From Erythrobacter sp. HI0063 (GTDB lineage: Bacteria; Pseudomonadota; Alphaproteobacteria; Sphingomonadales; Sphingomonadaceae): DNA of 64,000 nt. The stretch is from assembly GCF_001635685.1 (NCBI RefSeq), contig NZ_LWFF01000235.1, positions 1 to 64,000 of the forward strand, read 5' to 3'. Positions within the stretch are counted from its first letter, which is position 1. Each line of letters begins with the position of its first letter. The notes below the pieces were generated by a model that was given only the letters and a program-made list of their open reading frames with translations, searched no databases and was not told the origin of the DNA. Shown in pieces: positions 45,105 to 53,193 of the stretch. The position numbers and the translations under genes are program-made.

Positions 45105-45586
45105 ATTCAAATTCGCCCATACCGAGTTAGGACGAGGGCGGCTCCTTAACCGGTGCCTCGCACCCAAAGTGACAGTCTGCAACCGGCCTAAGAGGAGCCA
45201 AAATTCGCCGCGTGAACCAACGGTCGGTTTCAGGGGCCAACCACAGTGCTTCGAACGGCGGCTCTGTCGGCGAAAACTTCCAACGCAATCAGGCGTGATG
45301 AGCGGCAGCTATCCACTGTCGGCCACCTGAAACCGGACAATCTGTAATCGGCCCAGAAGCTGCTGGGCCGGTTTTGACGGAGATGCCTGTCGGCAAGGCG
45401 CATTAATCTCAGTCATTGACTGGGCCGAAGTTTCCCAACCGAAGCTGACGTTCTTTCAGATTCAACTTGGAGGCAACCTCGCGCCCTTATCAGGGTCATT
45501 AGTGAGCAAGACTTGGTCGTTGCGAGGCGGTCGTATTTCCTTGCCCGCTTCTCTTTATAAGGATGTGCTTTTAGTCCTAAATAGAG
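45105..45586. other. intergenic region with a terminator, no gene seen
   Basis: 482 bp between the nuclease-like gene and the insertion sequence. Apart from the hairpin at 45349-45375 I see no gene. Fragments on both strands have no family resemblance. Confidence 0.4.
45349..45375 (+). terminator. intrinsic terminator
   Basis: Perfect 8-bp stem CGGCCCAG/CTGGGCCG, six-base loop, followed by GTTTTG. It lies about 245 bp after the nuclease-like gene and would end that transcript. Confidence 0.7.
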
Positions 45587-45598
45587 GGGGTGTATCCC
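45587..45598 (+). repeat. IS left terminal inverted repeat
   Basis: GGGGTGTATCCC, matched perfectly by the right end in inverted orientation. Confidence 0.8.
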
Positions 45599-45635
45599 AT
45601 TGCCATACGTAACGGATTGAGCTATAGAATGGGGT

Positions 45636-46538
45636 ATGACGAAGCCCCTCACCACCGCCCAGTTTTTCAAGCTGTATCCGGACGACGAAACCTGCCTCCA
45701 GCACCTGTTCGACGTTCGGTTCGGGCAGGGCTTCGAGTGTCCCAAGTGCAAGCGCGCTTCCAAGTGGTTTCGCATTCAGGCCGAGCGCGCCTATTCCTGC
45801 CAATGGTGCGGCCATCACCTGCATCCCACGGTTGGCACCCCGTTCGAAAAGACCCGCACGTCGCTCCAGCTTTGGTTCTACGCGATCCACCGGTTCACGA
45901 CCACGCGCCATGGTGTGAGCGGTAAAGAACTCCAGCGCCAGCTCGGGGTCACCTACAAAACCGCATGGCGCATGGCGGCGCTTATCCGCGAACACATGGC
46001 GGACGTTGACGGTGACCGTCAGATCGGCGGCGCTGGCACGAACGTTGAAATTGACGAAACCCTGATGGGCGGCGTCAAGCGGGGCACTCACAATCGCGGC
46101 AGCGCCGCTAAGACGGTCGTTGTGGGCGCTCTGGAGCGTGGTGGCGACATTGTAGCGCAGGTTGTTCCGAACCAGCGTCGCGCCACGCTGGAGCCGTTCG
46201 TGAAGGCGAACGTGCGTATAGGCGGCAATGTCCACACTGACGAACTTCGCAGCTACGCCAGCCTTTCAGAAGCCGGTTACCGCCATGCACGCGTGAACCA
46301 CCGCGCGATGGAATATGCCTATTACGACTACCGCCTAGCCGAGACGGTTTCGGTCAACGGTATCAAGAATTTCTGGCGGCACCTTAAGTGCTCGATCAAC
46401 GGCACTCACACCAGCGTCAGCGCCAAGCACCTCGGCCGCTACGTCAAGGAATTTGAGTATCGCTTCAATCGTCGCAATCGGGCGGAGACGATGCTGGCGG
46501 AGCTTCTTTCGACGTTCCGGCCATTGAACGCAGCGTAG
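45636..46538 (+). CDS. IS1595-family transposase
   Basis: 300 residues starting MTKPLTTAQFFKLYPDDETC. N-terminal zinc ribbon (FECPKCKRASKWF ... YSCQWCGHHLHP), then TRHGVSGKELQRQLGVTYKTAWRMA, and an ISXO2-like DDE domain with EIDETLMGGVKRG (first D), HTDELRSYASL (second D) and the later NGIKNFWRHLK (E/N-type third site region). Full length, intact. It starts 49 bp inside the left inverted repeat. Confidence 0.9.
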   Translation: MTKPLTTAQFFKLYPDDETCLQHLFDVRFGQGFECPKCKRASKWFRIQAERAYSCQWCGHHLHPTVGTPFEKTRTSLQLWFYAIHRFTTTRHGVSGKELQRQLGVTYKTAWRMAALIREHMADVDGDRQIGGAGTNVEIDETLMGGVKRGTHNRGSAAKTVVVGALERGGDIVAQVVPNQRRATLEPFVKANVRIGGNVHTDELRSYASLSEAGYRHARVNHRAMEYAYYDYRLAETVSVNGIKNFWRHLKCSINGTHTSVSAKHLGRYVKEFEYRFNRRNRAETMLAELLSTFRPLNAA

Positions 46539-46632
46539 CGTCGAAGGCGGCTTGGTCGCCTTCCTCGCCTTCACGTTCGGCGATGAATTTGGCGAGCTTA
46601 CCCTGTTCGATCGCTTCACGCAGGGTTGTCAT
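46465..46632 (-). CDS. small passenger protein of the IS
   Basis: 55 residues starting MTTLREAIEQGKLAKFIAER, with GGAG seven bases upstream. Helical, charged, ending KEAPPASSPPDCDD. Similar small proteins accompany IS1595-type elements with passenger genes; function unknown. It overlaps the 3' end of the transposase gene on the other strand by 74 bp and the upstream passenger gene by 17. Confidence 0.6.
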   Translation of the reverse strand: MTTLREAIEQGKLAKFIAEREGEEGDQAAFDATLRSMAGTSKEAPPASSPPDCDD

Positions 46633-47533
46633 CGTCTGTCTCCGTTGGTGGCAGTAAGGGCATATCAAGCTGACGCGGCGCTGGAATGTGGCGCTTGACT
46701 TTCTTCACTACGTTCTCGGTAACCAGACCCTTTGCGGTCTGCTTTTGGACGAACGCGATCTCACAGATAAGCACGTCGCCCTTTGCAAATCGGATGTTGT
46801 TTTGGTTCACGCGGCGGAGAAAATCCTCATCCTCGATAGTTGCGCTGACAGAGTTCTGGCCATCGTGGAGCCGCCACTTGTTATCATCCTTGAAGGCCAA
46901 CGAGACGATTGAAAACGCCGCTTCGCGAGTGTCGCTGACGAGGACCTTCTCTGGAATTTCGGGGGTGCGAAAAGAACTCGCCTCGTTCTCCCGCACTCGT
47001 TGTGCCGGATTCCTCCGCTCGCCAAATTCGACCAAATCAATGCCAGGGTTTTGAAGCGGGCGATAAACGACCTTCTCCAGCGCGTGCCGCACAGAAAGGT
47101 CCTGATATAGGCGGAGCAGTTGAAGTGGGACATCGAAGCTTTCGCCGCCGTAATGAACGCGGATCATGTTACCAGACAGCTTTTCGACCCTATCCGGCAT
47201 CTGCCCACCGTGAGTTCGGATCCACCAGACCAACCCAGCGCCGCCGAGCAGTAGCTCCTTCAGATTAAGTGCCGCCGCAACGTAGTCGCCTGTCAGGAGA
47301 GATAGAGCGCCATCTCGCCAGTTTTGGATAATATCGAAAACGACCGAGAAGCACCCCGGCTCATGCGCTTTGACGTTAATTTGGACTTCTGCCGACTCCC
47401 CGTTGAGCAGGAGGTTCATCGCATCGAATAATTCACCGACAGCAAGCATGGCCGGGGCAAGATCGCGCACGTCCATCTCGTGCGCTTTTAGCGCCGGTCC
47501 GTCATAAGTGAGAGTGAAGTCTGCGCGGCTCAT
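46616..47533 (-). CDS. large passenger protein of the IS, unknown function
   Basis: 305 residues starting MSRADFTLTYDGPALKAHEM. I recognise no enzyme motif. The N-terminal part (MDVRDLAPAMLAVGELFDAMN, HEPGCFSVVFDIIQNWRDG) and one hydrophobic stretch (ELLLGGAGLVWWI) are followed by a beta-rich C-terminus (GDVLICEIAFVQ). Proteins of this kind are carried inside IS1595-group elements in several proteobacteria. It may act in transposition control or be a hitch-hiking defence gene. The two passenger genes form one minus-strand unit. Confidence 0.7.
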   Translation of the reverse strand: MSRADFTLTYDGPALKAHEMDVRDLAPAMLAVGELFDAMNLLLNGESAEVQINVKAHEPGCFSVVFDIIQNWRDGALSLLTGDYVAAALNLKELLLGGAGLVWWIRTHGGQMPDRVEKLSGNMIRVHYGGESFDVPLQLLRLYQDLSVRHALEKVVYRPLQNPGIDLVEFGERRNPAQRVRENEASSFRTPEIPEKVLVSDTREAAFSIVSLAFKDDNKWRLHDGQNSVSATIEDEDFLRRVNQNNIRFAKGDVLICEIAFVQKQTAKGLVTENVVKKVKRHIPAPRQLDMPLLPPTETDDDNPA

Positions 47534-47639
47534 TATTACCCCCGATTTAGCGTCTGTGACGCTAACACCCCCTGAACGGGCTTGCGCGAGCCGCGCGATA
47601 GGCCGTGCCTGATTTGAGTCAAGCGCTACCTATGCGAAG

Positions 47640-47651
47640 GGGATACACCCC
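47640..47651 (-). repeat. IS right terminal inverted repeat
   Basis: Inverted copy of the left 12-bp repeat. The 106 bp between it and the passenger gene start should contain the passenger promoter. Confidence 0.8.
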
Positions 47652-48046
47652 TAAGTTAATGGTGCCGACTGCAGGATTCAAGGCTCGACAGATGCACACA
47701 TCCATGACCCGGCTTGGGGCAGGAAGACGACTTAAGGCGTTTTAAGGAACCAAGAGCGAGTGATCCCAGTCTGTGCTATCATGCCAGCTCAGTTTTGTTT
47801 GCGCGCTGCACTAATTAGTGCCCAGAGAAGCTGTCTTGCTGCAACGACTCCAAGAAAAGCGAACGGCCTTCGACCGGCCCATGTCCGGACATAGCTTTCG
47901 GTTCCGGCTTGCAGGCCGAAGATGATCCGACCGGGTCGCGCATTCATCTGCGTCGGTAATCTGATGATCCGAAAGCGGGACGATTTTCGGAAGAGGATCT
48001 GAAATTTTACTTTCGGTATCAACGATGAGCGAAAACTCGGTCGAGG
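47652..48046. other. intergenic region, no gene seen
   Basis: 395 bp between the IS right end and the S1/P1 nuclease pseudogene. No gene or strong hairpin is apparent. The minus-strand frame that begins at 48599 and runs into it is out of frame with the nuclease and is a shadow. Confidence 0.4.
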
Positions 48047-48817
48047 TTAGGCCGCCAACCTGATCCCACCCTGCTGCAGCCGGGTCTCCGCTACACCTAG
48101 ATTTTCGTACTGATAGGCGTAGCCGAGGCTCGGGTTGGCTTTGCTTGATGCCGGATAGATCCGATCTCGGATCGTGGTGCTCTCCGCAATCCAGACCTGC
48201 GGATCGGCCGTCCACCAAGCGATGGTCTGCTCCGGATTGATTTCGCGGCCCAGCCAGTGGGAGTATTCGGTATAAGACAGGTTCCGACTCTCGATCAGCT
48301 TGCTGTCCCAGACGGAGTGCAGGTTGGTTTCCTCGCCGAACCAGCGAACCTTCACATCGTTGCCGCCACGGTCCTCGCCATTGCCAGCATGAAGCGGCTG
48401 ATGGACGTCGCCGACGATGTGCACGATGAATTTGAGAGCGAGCGCCTTTTCTTCGCGAGACGCGTTCGGATCGCGCACGGTTTGTGTGAACCGCGTCAGC
48501 GCGCTCAGAGCGTCGCCTTCTTCGGGTGCGTCGACGTCTGCGTAGCTCTGGCCTTCCGGAACCGTAACGAAGTGATAGGGACCAGCCTCGCGCTGCCAAA
48601 ACGTGTCCGGGTTAGAACGTTCTTCGTCCGCTCAGATCGAGGCCTGCGCCAGATCTTCCTCGCCGAGGATCAGTTCGATCTCGGCGCGGGTCCTCCCGTT
48701 GATGTGCTCCTGCGCGATCTCGCCGATGACCCGGTGTCCGGTCTGACCCCAGGCATTCGCGACGGAAGGGACGGCAAAAGCGTTTGCAGCAGCCAGTGTG
48801 GCAGTTCGGCGGAACAT
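48047..48817 (-). pseudogene. S1/P1 nuclease with in-frame stop
   Basis: Reading from MFRRTATLAAANAFAVPSVA (signal peptide), the mature protein starts WGQTGHRVIGEIAQ as S1/P1 nucleases do (Trp1 is a zinc ligand). After EEDLAQASI there is a TGA (48632-48634); the same frame then continues ADEERSNPDTFWQREAGPYHF and HIVGDVHQPLHAGNGEDRGG through to a normal end. Relatives have WADE at this point, so one C-to-T change (TGG to TGA) explains the stop. All zinc-site motifs are otherwise intact. Recent inactivation, or a sequencing error. Confidence 0.85.
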
Positions 48818-48872
48818 GGTATCTCTTTGAGCGGACTTGCCCATAGTCACCGCTAGATGACAGGATCGCGGC

Positions 48873-49010
48873 ATGAAAGACTGGAACGCCGATAAGAACC
48901 CCAATGCCAGCGCAAATCGATGGATTGCCTGCGAAGCTGCGTTCGTCGGTCTCCTGTTCGTCCTCGGACTTGCCAGCGTGCTCTACAACATCGTCGTCGC
49001 GCTGGTCTGA
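48873..49010 (+). CDS. 45-residue single-span membrane protein
   Basis: MKDWNADKNPNASANRWIAC followed by one transmembrane helix (FVGLLFVLGLASVLYNIVVAL). Too short for most gene finders, but the frame is tidy and the next gene starts two bases after its stop. No family recognised. Divergent from the nuclease pseudogene. Confidence 0.5.
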   Translation: MKDWNADKNPNASANRWIACEAAFVGLLFVLGLASVLYNIVVALV

Positions 49011-49012
49011 GC

Positions 49013-49204
49013 ATGCCCGTTACGCGCGAGCAGGAGATTTGGGCATTGACGCTGAGCGTCGAACGCAAGCACGGCGAGAACGGCGCCCGTTACATCGCAC
49101 AGCGTGTGACCGCGTTCGAGCAGTCGGGACCGCCAGAAGCCGTCGCGTTGTGGCGTCAGGTCCAGCGCCGATACGAGCAACTGTCGCCAACCAGCAAAAA
49201 TTGA
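49013..49204 (+). CDS. DUF6961-like small protein
   Basis: 63 residues starting MPVTREQEIWALTLSVERKH. The pattern TREQEIWA...V...HG..G..YI...V.......G...A..LWR.V..R...L matches a small protein family of sphingomonads (DUF6961). Function unknown. Two bases after the 45-residue gene, so co-transcribed. Confidence 0.6.
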   Translation: MPVTREQEIWALTLSVERKHGENGARYIAQRVTAFEQSGPPEAVALWRQVQRRYEQLSPTSKN

Positions 49205-49266
49205 AGCTTTCCTACACGGAACAAAGTATGAACATATAGCCGCCTTCATCGAATCGGAAGGTCGCC

Positions 49267-49359
49267 ATGCTCGTTCTCGATCCCGCCACGCTCGCCGGCC
49301 TCGCCGCTGTCATCACCGCCATGTCTGCCCTCGTGTGGGCGATCCGTCGCAAGCCATGA
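49267..49359 (+). CDS. 30-residue membrane microprotein
   Basis: MLVLDPATLAGLAAVITAMS then ALVWAIRRKP: one helix and a basic end. GGAAGG lies five bases before the ATG, and its stop overlaps the next start as ATGA. Both features favour a real gene despite the length. Confidence 0.45.
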   Translation: MLVLDPATLAGLAAVITAMSALVWAIRRKP

Positions 49360-49538
49360 GCTCCAAGCGGCTCGATACGATCTCGGACTACGCGAGGCAC
49401 GGCTACATGCTGCGGGTCGAGTGTCGATCCTGCCAGCGCCGGAATTGGTCGCGGCAGATTGCGCAAGTGGAGCGGAGGCTGCGATGCTCGAAATGCGGTA
49501 GCCGAGACGTACGAGCGGGACCCGGCTTCAGCGCCTGA
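49356..49538 (+). CDS. 60-residue zinc-ribbon protein
   Basis: MSSKRLDTISDYARHGYMLR, then VECRSCQRRNWSRQI and LRCSKCGSRDV: two CxxC pairs forming a rubredoxin-like ribbon. Basic. Small proteins of this type are common in phages and plasmids of sphingomonads. Probably nucleic-acid binding. Coupled to the 30-residue gene by ATGA. Confidence 0.6.
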   Translation: MSSKRLDTISDYARHGYMLRVECRSCQRRNWSRQIAQVERRLRCSKCGSRDVRAGPGFSA

Positions 49539-49627
49539 GAGAGCGATCACACTGTTTCGTAACTCGAAGTTTGGTCGGGGGGACAATCGCCTTCCACCAC
49601 GATAGCCCCCCAACTGACCATCCAAGC

Positions 49628-50323
49628 TTAGGCTGCGAACCACTGGAGGAGATCAGGGTCGATCGTTCCATCGGAGCAAAGGGGAAGGCAGACCGATTGC
49701 GCTGTACGCTTAAGGCGACGGCGCAGGGCAGCAAGCTCTAGTTCCGTGATACCCAAGGAACCACGTAGTTTCCGGCCACGCTCACTCATGCATATCCCGT
49801 CGATAAGGATACGCATTTCCACATCATCGCCAGCGATCAGGTCCAACGCTTTCATCGCCCCCGCCCGTCGCTGCTCGCGTTCGATGTCCGCTGCCGGATC
49901 GCGCGGCGAAGGAAAGCACTTATCGATGATCGCACCATCATTGTCGGCAACGAGGACGATGCCCTTCTTCTCCATCCGCCTACGTGTCCGGTTGATCGTA
50001 TGGGCGTGACTCGACAGAATCCCGTCAAGGCGACCCTCAACTCCTGCGACCCAATTCGGCCGGCGCAGGGCATGAACGAGAGCAGCGCTCAGCAGATCAT
50101 CGGCATTGCCTTGGCAACGTCGCGCATATCGGGCTGCCCGTTTTTTGAGATCACGCGGGTCACGGAACCGCGCTTCGAGTTCGCGTGCTTCGGGAGAAGC
50201 GGGGTCGAAGGTCGGTAATTTCACCTTCGTATCATCATGCGCCGGTTCCGGTTTATTCGGACACGATGTCCGAATTTTTTTCGAGCGGCGCATTGGTTTG
50301 GTAGAAGGGATGCTGTTCGTCAT
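49628..50323 (-). CDS. sigma-factor-like helical protein
   Basis: 231 residues from the ATG ending at 50323. After a basic, disordered start come DLKKRAARYARRCQGNADDLLSAALVHAL, which resembles sigma region 2 (the DADDLLQ element), and a C-terminal GSLGITELELAALRRRLKR resembling a region-4 HTH. The match is partial and the spacing short, so it could be a phage/plasmid-type sigma or simply a DNA-binding protein. No anti-sigma gene is adjacent. Confidence 0.5.
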   Translation of the reverse strand: MTNSIPSTKPMRRSKKIRTSCPNKPEPAHDDTKVKLPTFDPASPEARELEARFRDPRDLKKRAARYARRCQGNADDLLSAALVHALRRPNWVAGVEGRLDGILSSHAHTINRTRRRMEKKGIVLVADNDGAIIDKCFPSPRDPAADIEREQRRAGAMKALDLIAGDDVEMRILIDGICMSERGRKLRGSLGITELELAALRRRLKRTAQSVCLPLCSDGTIDPDLLQWFAA

Positions 50324-50655
50324 GGGAGCCTCTTGTGGTCGAGATGACATGCTCGTGCGCGCCACGCGCACGAATATTGTCGATCACGGTTTTACAGGAT
50401 GTCGTATCCGTGGCTCGTCCACTCACGACCGGAGCGCCCACAAAAGGCATTAACATATTCGGCACAACGGGGCCGGATATATGGACACGCTCGTTTGCAG
50501 ATATGGTCTGAAGAGATTTCAATTCAAGAAAGAAGAATGGTTAACAGTTCAGTATTGGACTTCTCCTGCCCTCTCGATCAAGACGAATGGATCGCCCCCA
50601 TGCGAGGCGAGCTGCAAAAAAGGAGGCCGGTACCGGCCTCCTTCTTCAGTTCGTA
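50324..50655. other. intergenic region with a terminator, no gene seen
   Basis: 332 bp, AT-richer than its surroundings, holding the promoter of the sigma-like gene and the terminator at 50616-50641. No supported gene. Confidence 0.4.
50616..50641 (-). terminator. intrinsic terminator
   Basis: Minus-strand stem GGAGGCCGG/CCGGCCTCC with a TA loop, followed by six Ts. It lies 15 bases past the 50656-51480 gene and ends that operon. The plus side also has TTCTT, so it may be bidirectional. Confidence 0.9.
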
Positions 50656-51480
50656 TCAAATCCTCCTCTCTTCGCAGTCCTGCGCGATGAACAGCGTGAG
50701 CAGATGCTCGGTCAGCGCGCCGGAACGCTGTTCGCGAGCGATCGTAAACCAGCCTTGCCACCGATCAGTCTGTGCGAGCATCCAGGCGTAGAGATGATCG
50801 CGATGATAGGTCTGGGTGAAGCCGAGTGACCAATGCGTCTCCGCCATCGGCATTCTAGCGTTCGCAGCACCAACCAACACGATCGAAGGGCGGTTCGGCA
50901 TATCCTTTCGCAAGAAGCGAACGGTCGCGTTGGGAATTTTGGCTTCCGCAGCGAGGATCGCCGACTCCATCGCCTCGCGGTCCGGTACGGGGCGAAGCTT
51001 CGCGAACGGATGAAGCCCTTCGAGCCCGATGGGCAGCGGTTCGCGATCCGCAGGCCTCGTACTGGCGAGCATGACAAGGACCGCCCTGCCCTCCGGTGTC
51101 AGTCGCGCGGTTGCGAGGTTGCCGTCCGCCTCGATAAGATTCTGGCCCGCCAACCAAGAGGAGTAATGCGAGGTCAGGAGCCAGCTGTTCTCGAACATGT
51201 CGCTGACGACGCCTTCGGCGCTGACGACACTGCGATCGATCATGGCGAGCATGGCGAGCAGGAACTCGATCTGCTCTTCGTCGGCCGGACCCAGATCACC
51301 GCGAGCGGCCATGCCGAGCCGCCCCTTCCACAGCGCCTCGCGTAGCGAACGCCATCGCTCGCCGTATTCGTCGAGCAGCGGGGCTGCAGGATCATCCTCG
51401 GCGTCGATGAGGATCCAATAGCCCCATGGGAGCGCGGGGTTGCGGCGTGCCTCGTACGGCAGATCGGACGCACCGTTCAT
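50656..51480 (-). CDS. hypothetical protein
   Basis: 274 residues from the ATG ending at 51480, overlapping the upstream stop by ATGA. No family recognised. Mixed alpha/beta; ALPWGYWILIDAEDD near the start and a central SDMFENSWLLTSHYSSWLAG helix pair, with an ARLTPEGRAVLVMLAST stretch like a winged-helix end. No signal peptide or membrane segment. Second gene of a two-gene unit ending at a strong terminator. Confidence 0.6.
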   Translation of the reverse strand: MNGASDLPYEARRNPALPWGYWILIDAEDDPAAPLLDEYGERWRSLREALWKGRLGMAARGDLGPADEEQIEFLLAMLAMIDRSVVSAEGVVSDMFENSWLLTSHYSSWLAGQNLIEADGNLATARLTPEGRAVLVMLASTRPADREPLPIGLEGLHPFAKLRPVPDREAMESAILAAEAKIPNATVRFLRKDMPNRPSIVLVGAANARMPMAETHWSLGFTQTYHRDHLYAWMLAQTDRWQGWFTIAREQRSGALTEHLLTLFIAQDCEERRI

Positions 51481-52130
51481 TGCCCGTCTCCCTCTTCGGA
51501 ACTGCGCAAGACAGGCGGTGACCCATCGCTCTTCGCGTCCCACTCGTGAAGGCGGCGCGCGAGAAGGGTCGCCTGCTCGTACGCGAACCGTGCATCGCGA
51601 TACGTCTCACCGCGCTCTGCTGCGAGCTTACGGTCGCGACCCATCGGCACGAGATCGCGTGGGCCGTCGAACAGCATGCCGAGCCACCAGGCATCGTCCT
51701 CGCTCTCCTGCCCCCTCGCCATCTGCTGCGCAAAGTGCGCGTTCCGTTCGGAAACATGGCAGATGCTGACCGGTTCGGGCACGCGGCGTTGACAGGCTTG
51801 CGCACAACTCACCGGTCGATGCAGGCCTTGGCTGATAGCGCCAGGAACGGCATCGGCGTTATACCCGCTCAGCGAGTGTTCGGGCGGCACACCGACATGA
51901 GCGCCGTACTCGCCGAGGCGCTCTCGTACGATCACGCAGGAATAGCCGGTCGCCCGGTCGGTCCAGGCGATCTTGTCCGGCTCCCCATCCCATGGGCCCG
52001 GCCGATCCGGATGACGATCGTTGCGGTACGCGGCTTCCGCCACGACGTTGGTGCCTGGGATGACGGTCGCAGGCAGGACATTGCTCGCTACGATGACGTA
52101 GGAGCTTTTCTTGGATGGCTTCTTGGCCAT
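51477..52130 (-). CDS. hypothetical protein
   Basis: 217 residues starting MAKKPSKKSSYVIVASNVLP. The middle PDKIAWTDRATGYSCVIVRERLGEYGAHVGVPPEH contains a GYSC/GYVGVP-like segment seen in plasmid-borne hypothetical proteins of Alphaproteobacteria. Four cysteines, of which SCAQAC could bind metal. No assigned function. Coupled to the next gene. Confidence 0.6.
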   Translation of the reverse strand: MAKKPSKKSSYVIVASNVLPATVIPGTNVVAEAAYRNDRHPDRPGPWDGEPDKIAWTDRATGYSCVIVRERLGEYGAHVGVPPEHSLSGYNADAVPGAISQGLHRPVSCAQACQRRVPEPVSICHVSERNAHFAQQMARGQESEDDAWWLGMLFDGPRDLVPMGRDRKLAAERGETYRDARFAYEQATLLARRLHEWDAKSDGSPPVLRSSEEGDGQ

Positions 52131-52270
52131 GAGATAATTCCTTCAGATACAAAAACGCCACCGACGCGAGATCTGCGCGGGCGGCGGACATGATTGATGA
52201 TGACGGAGTGCGGCGGATCGCCGACGAGCATCAGGGCGGTTTCATGACAGGGACTCCTTCGAAGATCGTG

Positions 52271-53104
52271 TCAGGCGGCTACCGCGAGCGCAGGGCTGGT
52301 GAAGCCATCGATCGCTGCCATGAGCTTTGGCCGATAAGGACGAGCCTGCGCCATTGCGTCGGCGATCTCACGATCGAACTTCATCCGTTCGCCCTTCACC
52401 CTGCCGGTCGCCAACAACCAGCGCACCAGCAGCATTGTGGTCACGGTGACGTCGCATTCGCAGTGCTCGCGCAAGGCGACCCACGACCCTTTTTCGGCAG
52501 CCTCGCCCAATTGCCATGGCGCCATGATCTTGGCGGGTAGGGCCTGAGCGTGAGCGTACTCGTTCAGGTGCACAGATTCCGCTTTCACCCGAAGCAGATC
52601 GCACAGATCGAGGCGCTCGCGCAGCCAAAACCCGTTCGCAAGCGACGATGGTAGCGCGAACCCTTCGCGGATGGCGACGGAGAGGATGACGGGCAGATCC
52701 TTGCACTCACCTCCCCAGGTAGTGAGAATTGCTCCTGTGCTGCCTTCCACGAACTCAGCGAAAGCCTGGACGATCTCGCCTTCGGTCAATTCAGGTCGAG
52801 ACCAGGTCTCGCAGTTCTCGACCGCGATCCCTGTCGGCAAAACCATCAGGGTCATTGCAGAAATGCAGGCGATGCGATGGAACGGCCACCTCGTTTCCGT
52901 TTTGCGTTTCTTGGTTTTGCCGGGCTTGGTTTCAACCGTAGTGCCACGGGGATCGGCGGCATGCCGGTCGGCGCGGTGCTGGCCTTCCCGGTCGTAGACA
53001 TATTCGATATCGAAAATGACATAAGGCCGGGATGAAAGATTGCGGTCGAGAATCGCGTTGGCGTCGGCTTGCAGCCGGGCCTCGAGCGTTACGAGGTCGG
53101 TCAT
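52271..53104 (-). CDS. 3'-5' exonuclease, PolB/DnaQ-like fold
   Basis: 277 residues. YVIFDIEYV carries the DxE motif (ExoI), TTWGGECKDLPVI is ExoII-like with Asp, and REHCECDVTVTTML is ExoIII-like with Asp. The pattern fits the predicted PolB-related exonuclease group (PF10108-like). A Lys-rich linker (KPGKTKKRKTETR) may contact DNA. It precedes a second DnaQ-type gene, and both lie beside the mobilization genes, so processing of transferred single strands is a reasonable guess. Confidence 0.7.
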   Translation of the reverse strand: MTDLVTLEARLQADANAILDRNLSSRPYVIFDIEYVYDREGQHRADRHAADPRGTTVETKPGKTKKRKTETRWPFHRIACISAMTLMVLPTGIAVENCETWSRPELTEGEIVQAFAEFVEGSTGAILTTWGGECKDLPVILSVAIREGFALPSSLANGFWLRERLDLCDLLRVKAESVHLNEYAHAQALPAKIMAPWQLGEAAEKGSWVALREHCECDVTVTTMLLVRWLLATGRVKGERMKFDREIADAMAQARPYRPKLMAAIDGFTSPALAVAA

Positions 53105-53193
53105 GATTTTGGTCTTTCGTTGGACTGCGCGTGGCTCGCGCAGAAAGCGCGATGCCAGCGGTCAGGAATGGGAGATGAGAAGCGTCTGAGCTT

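Larger units (their letters stand above)
45587..47651. mobile_element. IS1595-like insertion sequence with passenger genes
   Basis: 2065 bp. Terminal inverted repeats GGGGTGTATCCC at 45587-45598 and (reverse complement) 47640-47651 are perfect over 12 bp and imperfect for about 16 more. Contents: an IS1595-type transposase on the plus strand and two minus-strand passenger genes. I see no perfect 8-bp target duplication: flanks read AAATAGAG and TAAGTTAA. The element therefore may have lost one flank through a deletion, or the ends are a few bases off. Confidence 0.8.

Noticed and set aside
45579..47659. 8-bp target duplication around the IS
   Set aside because: AAATAGAG and TAAGTTAA are not identical; I did not force a match.
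48632..48634. TGA recoded as selenocysteine in the nuclease
   Set aside because: The expected residue is Trp, there is no catalytic Cys/Sec position here and no SECIS-like hairpin stands out.
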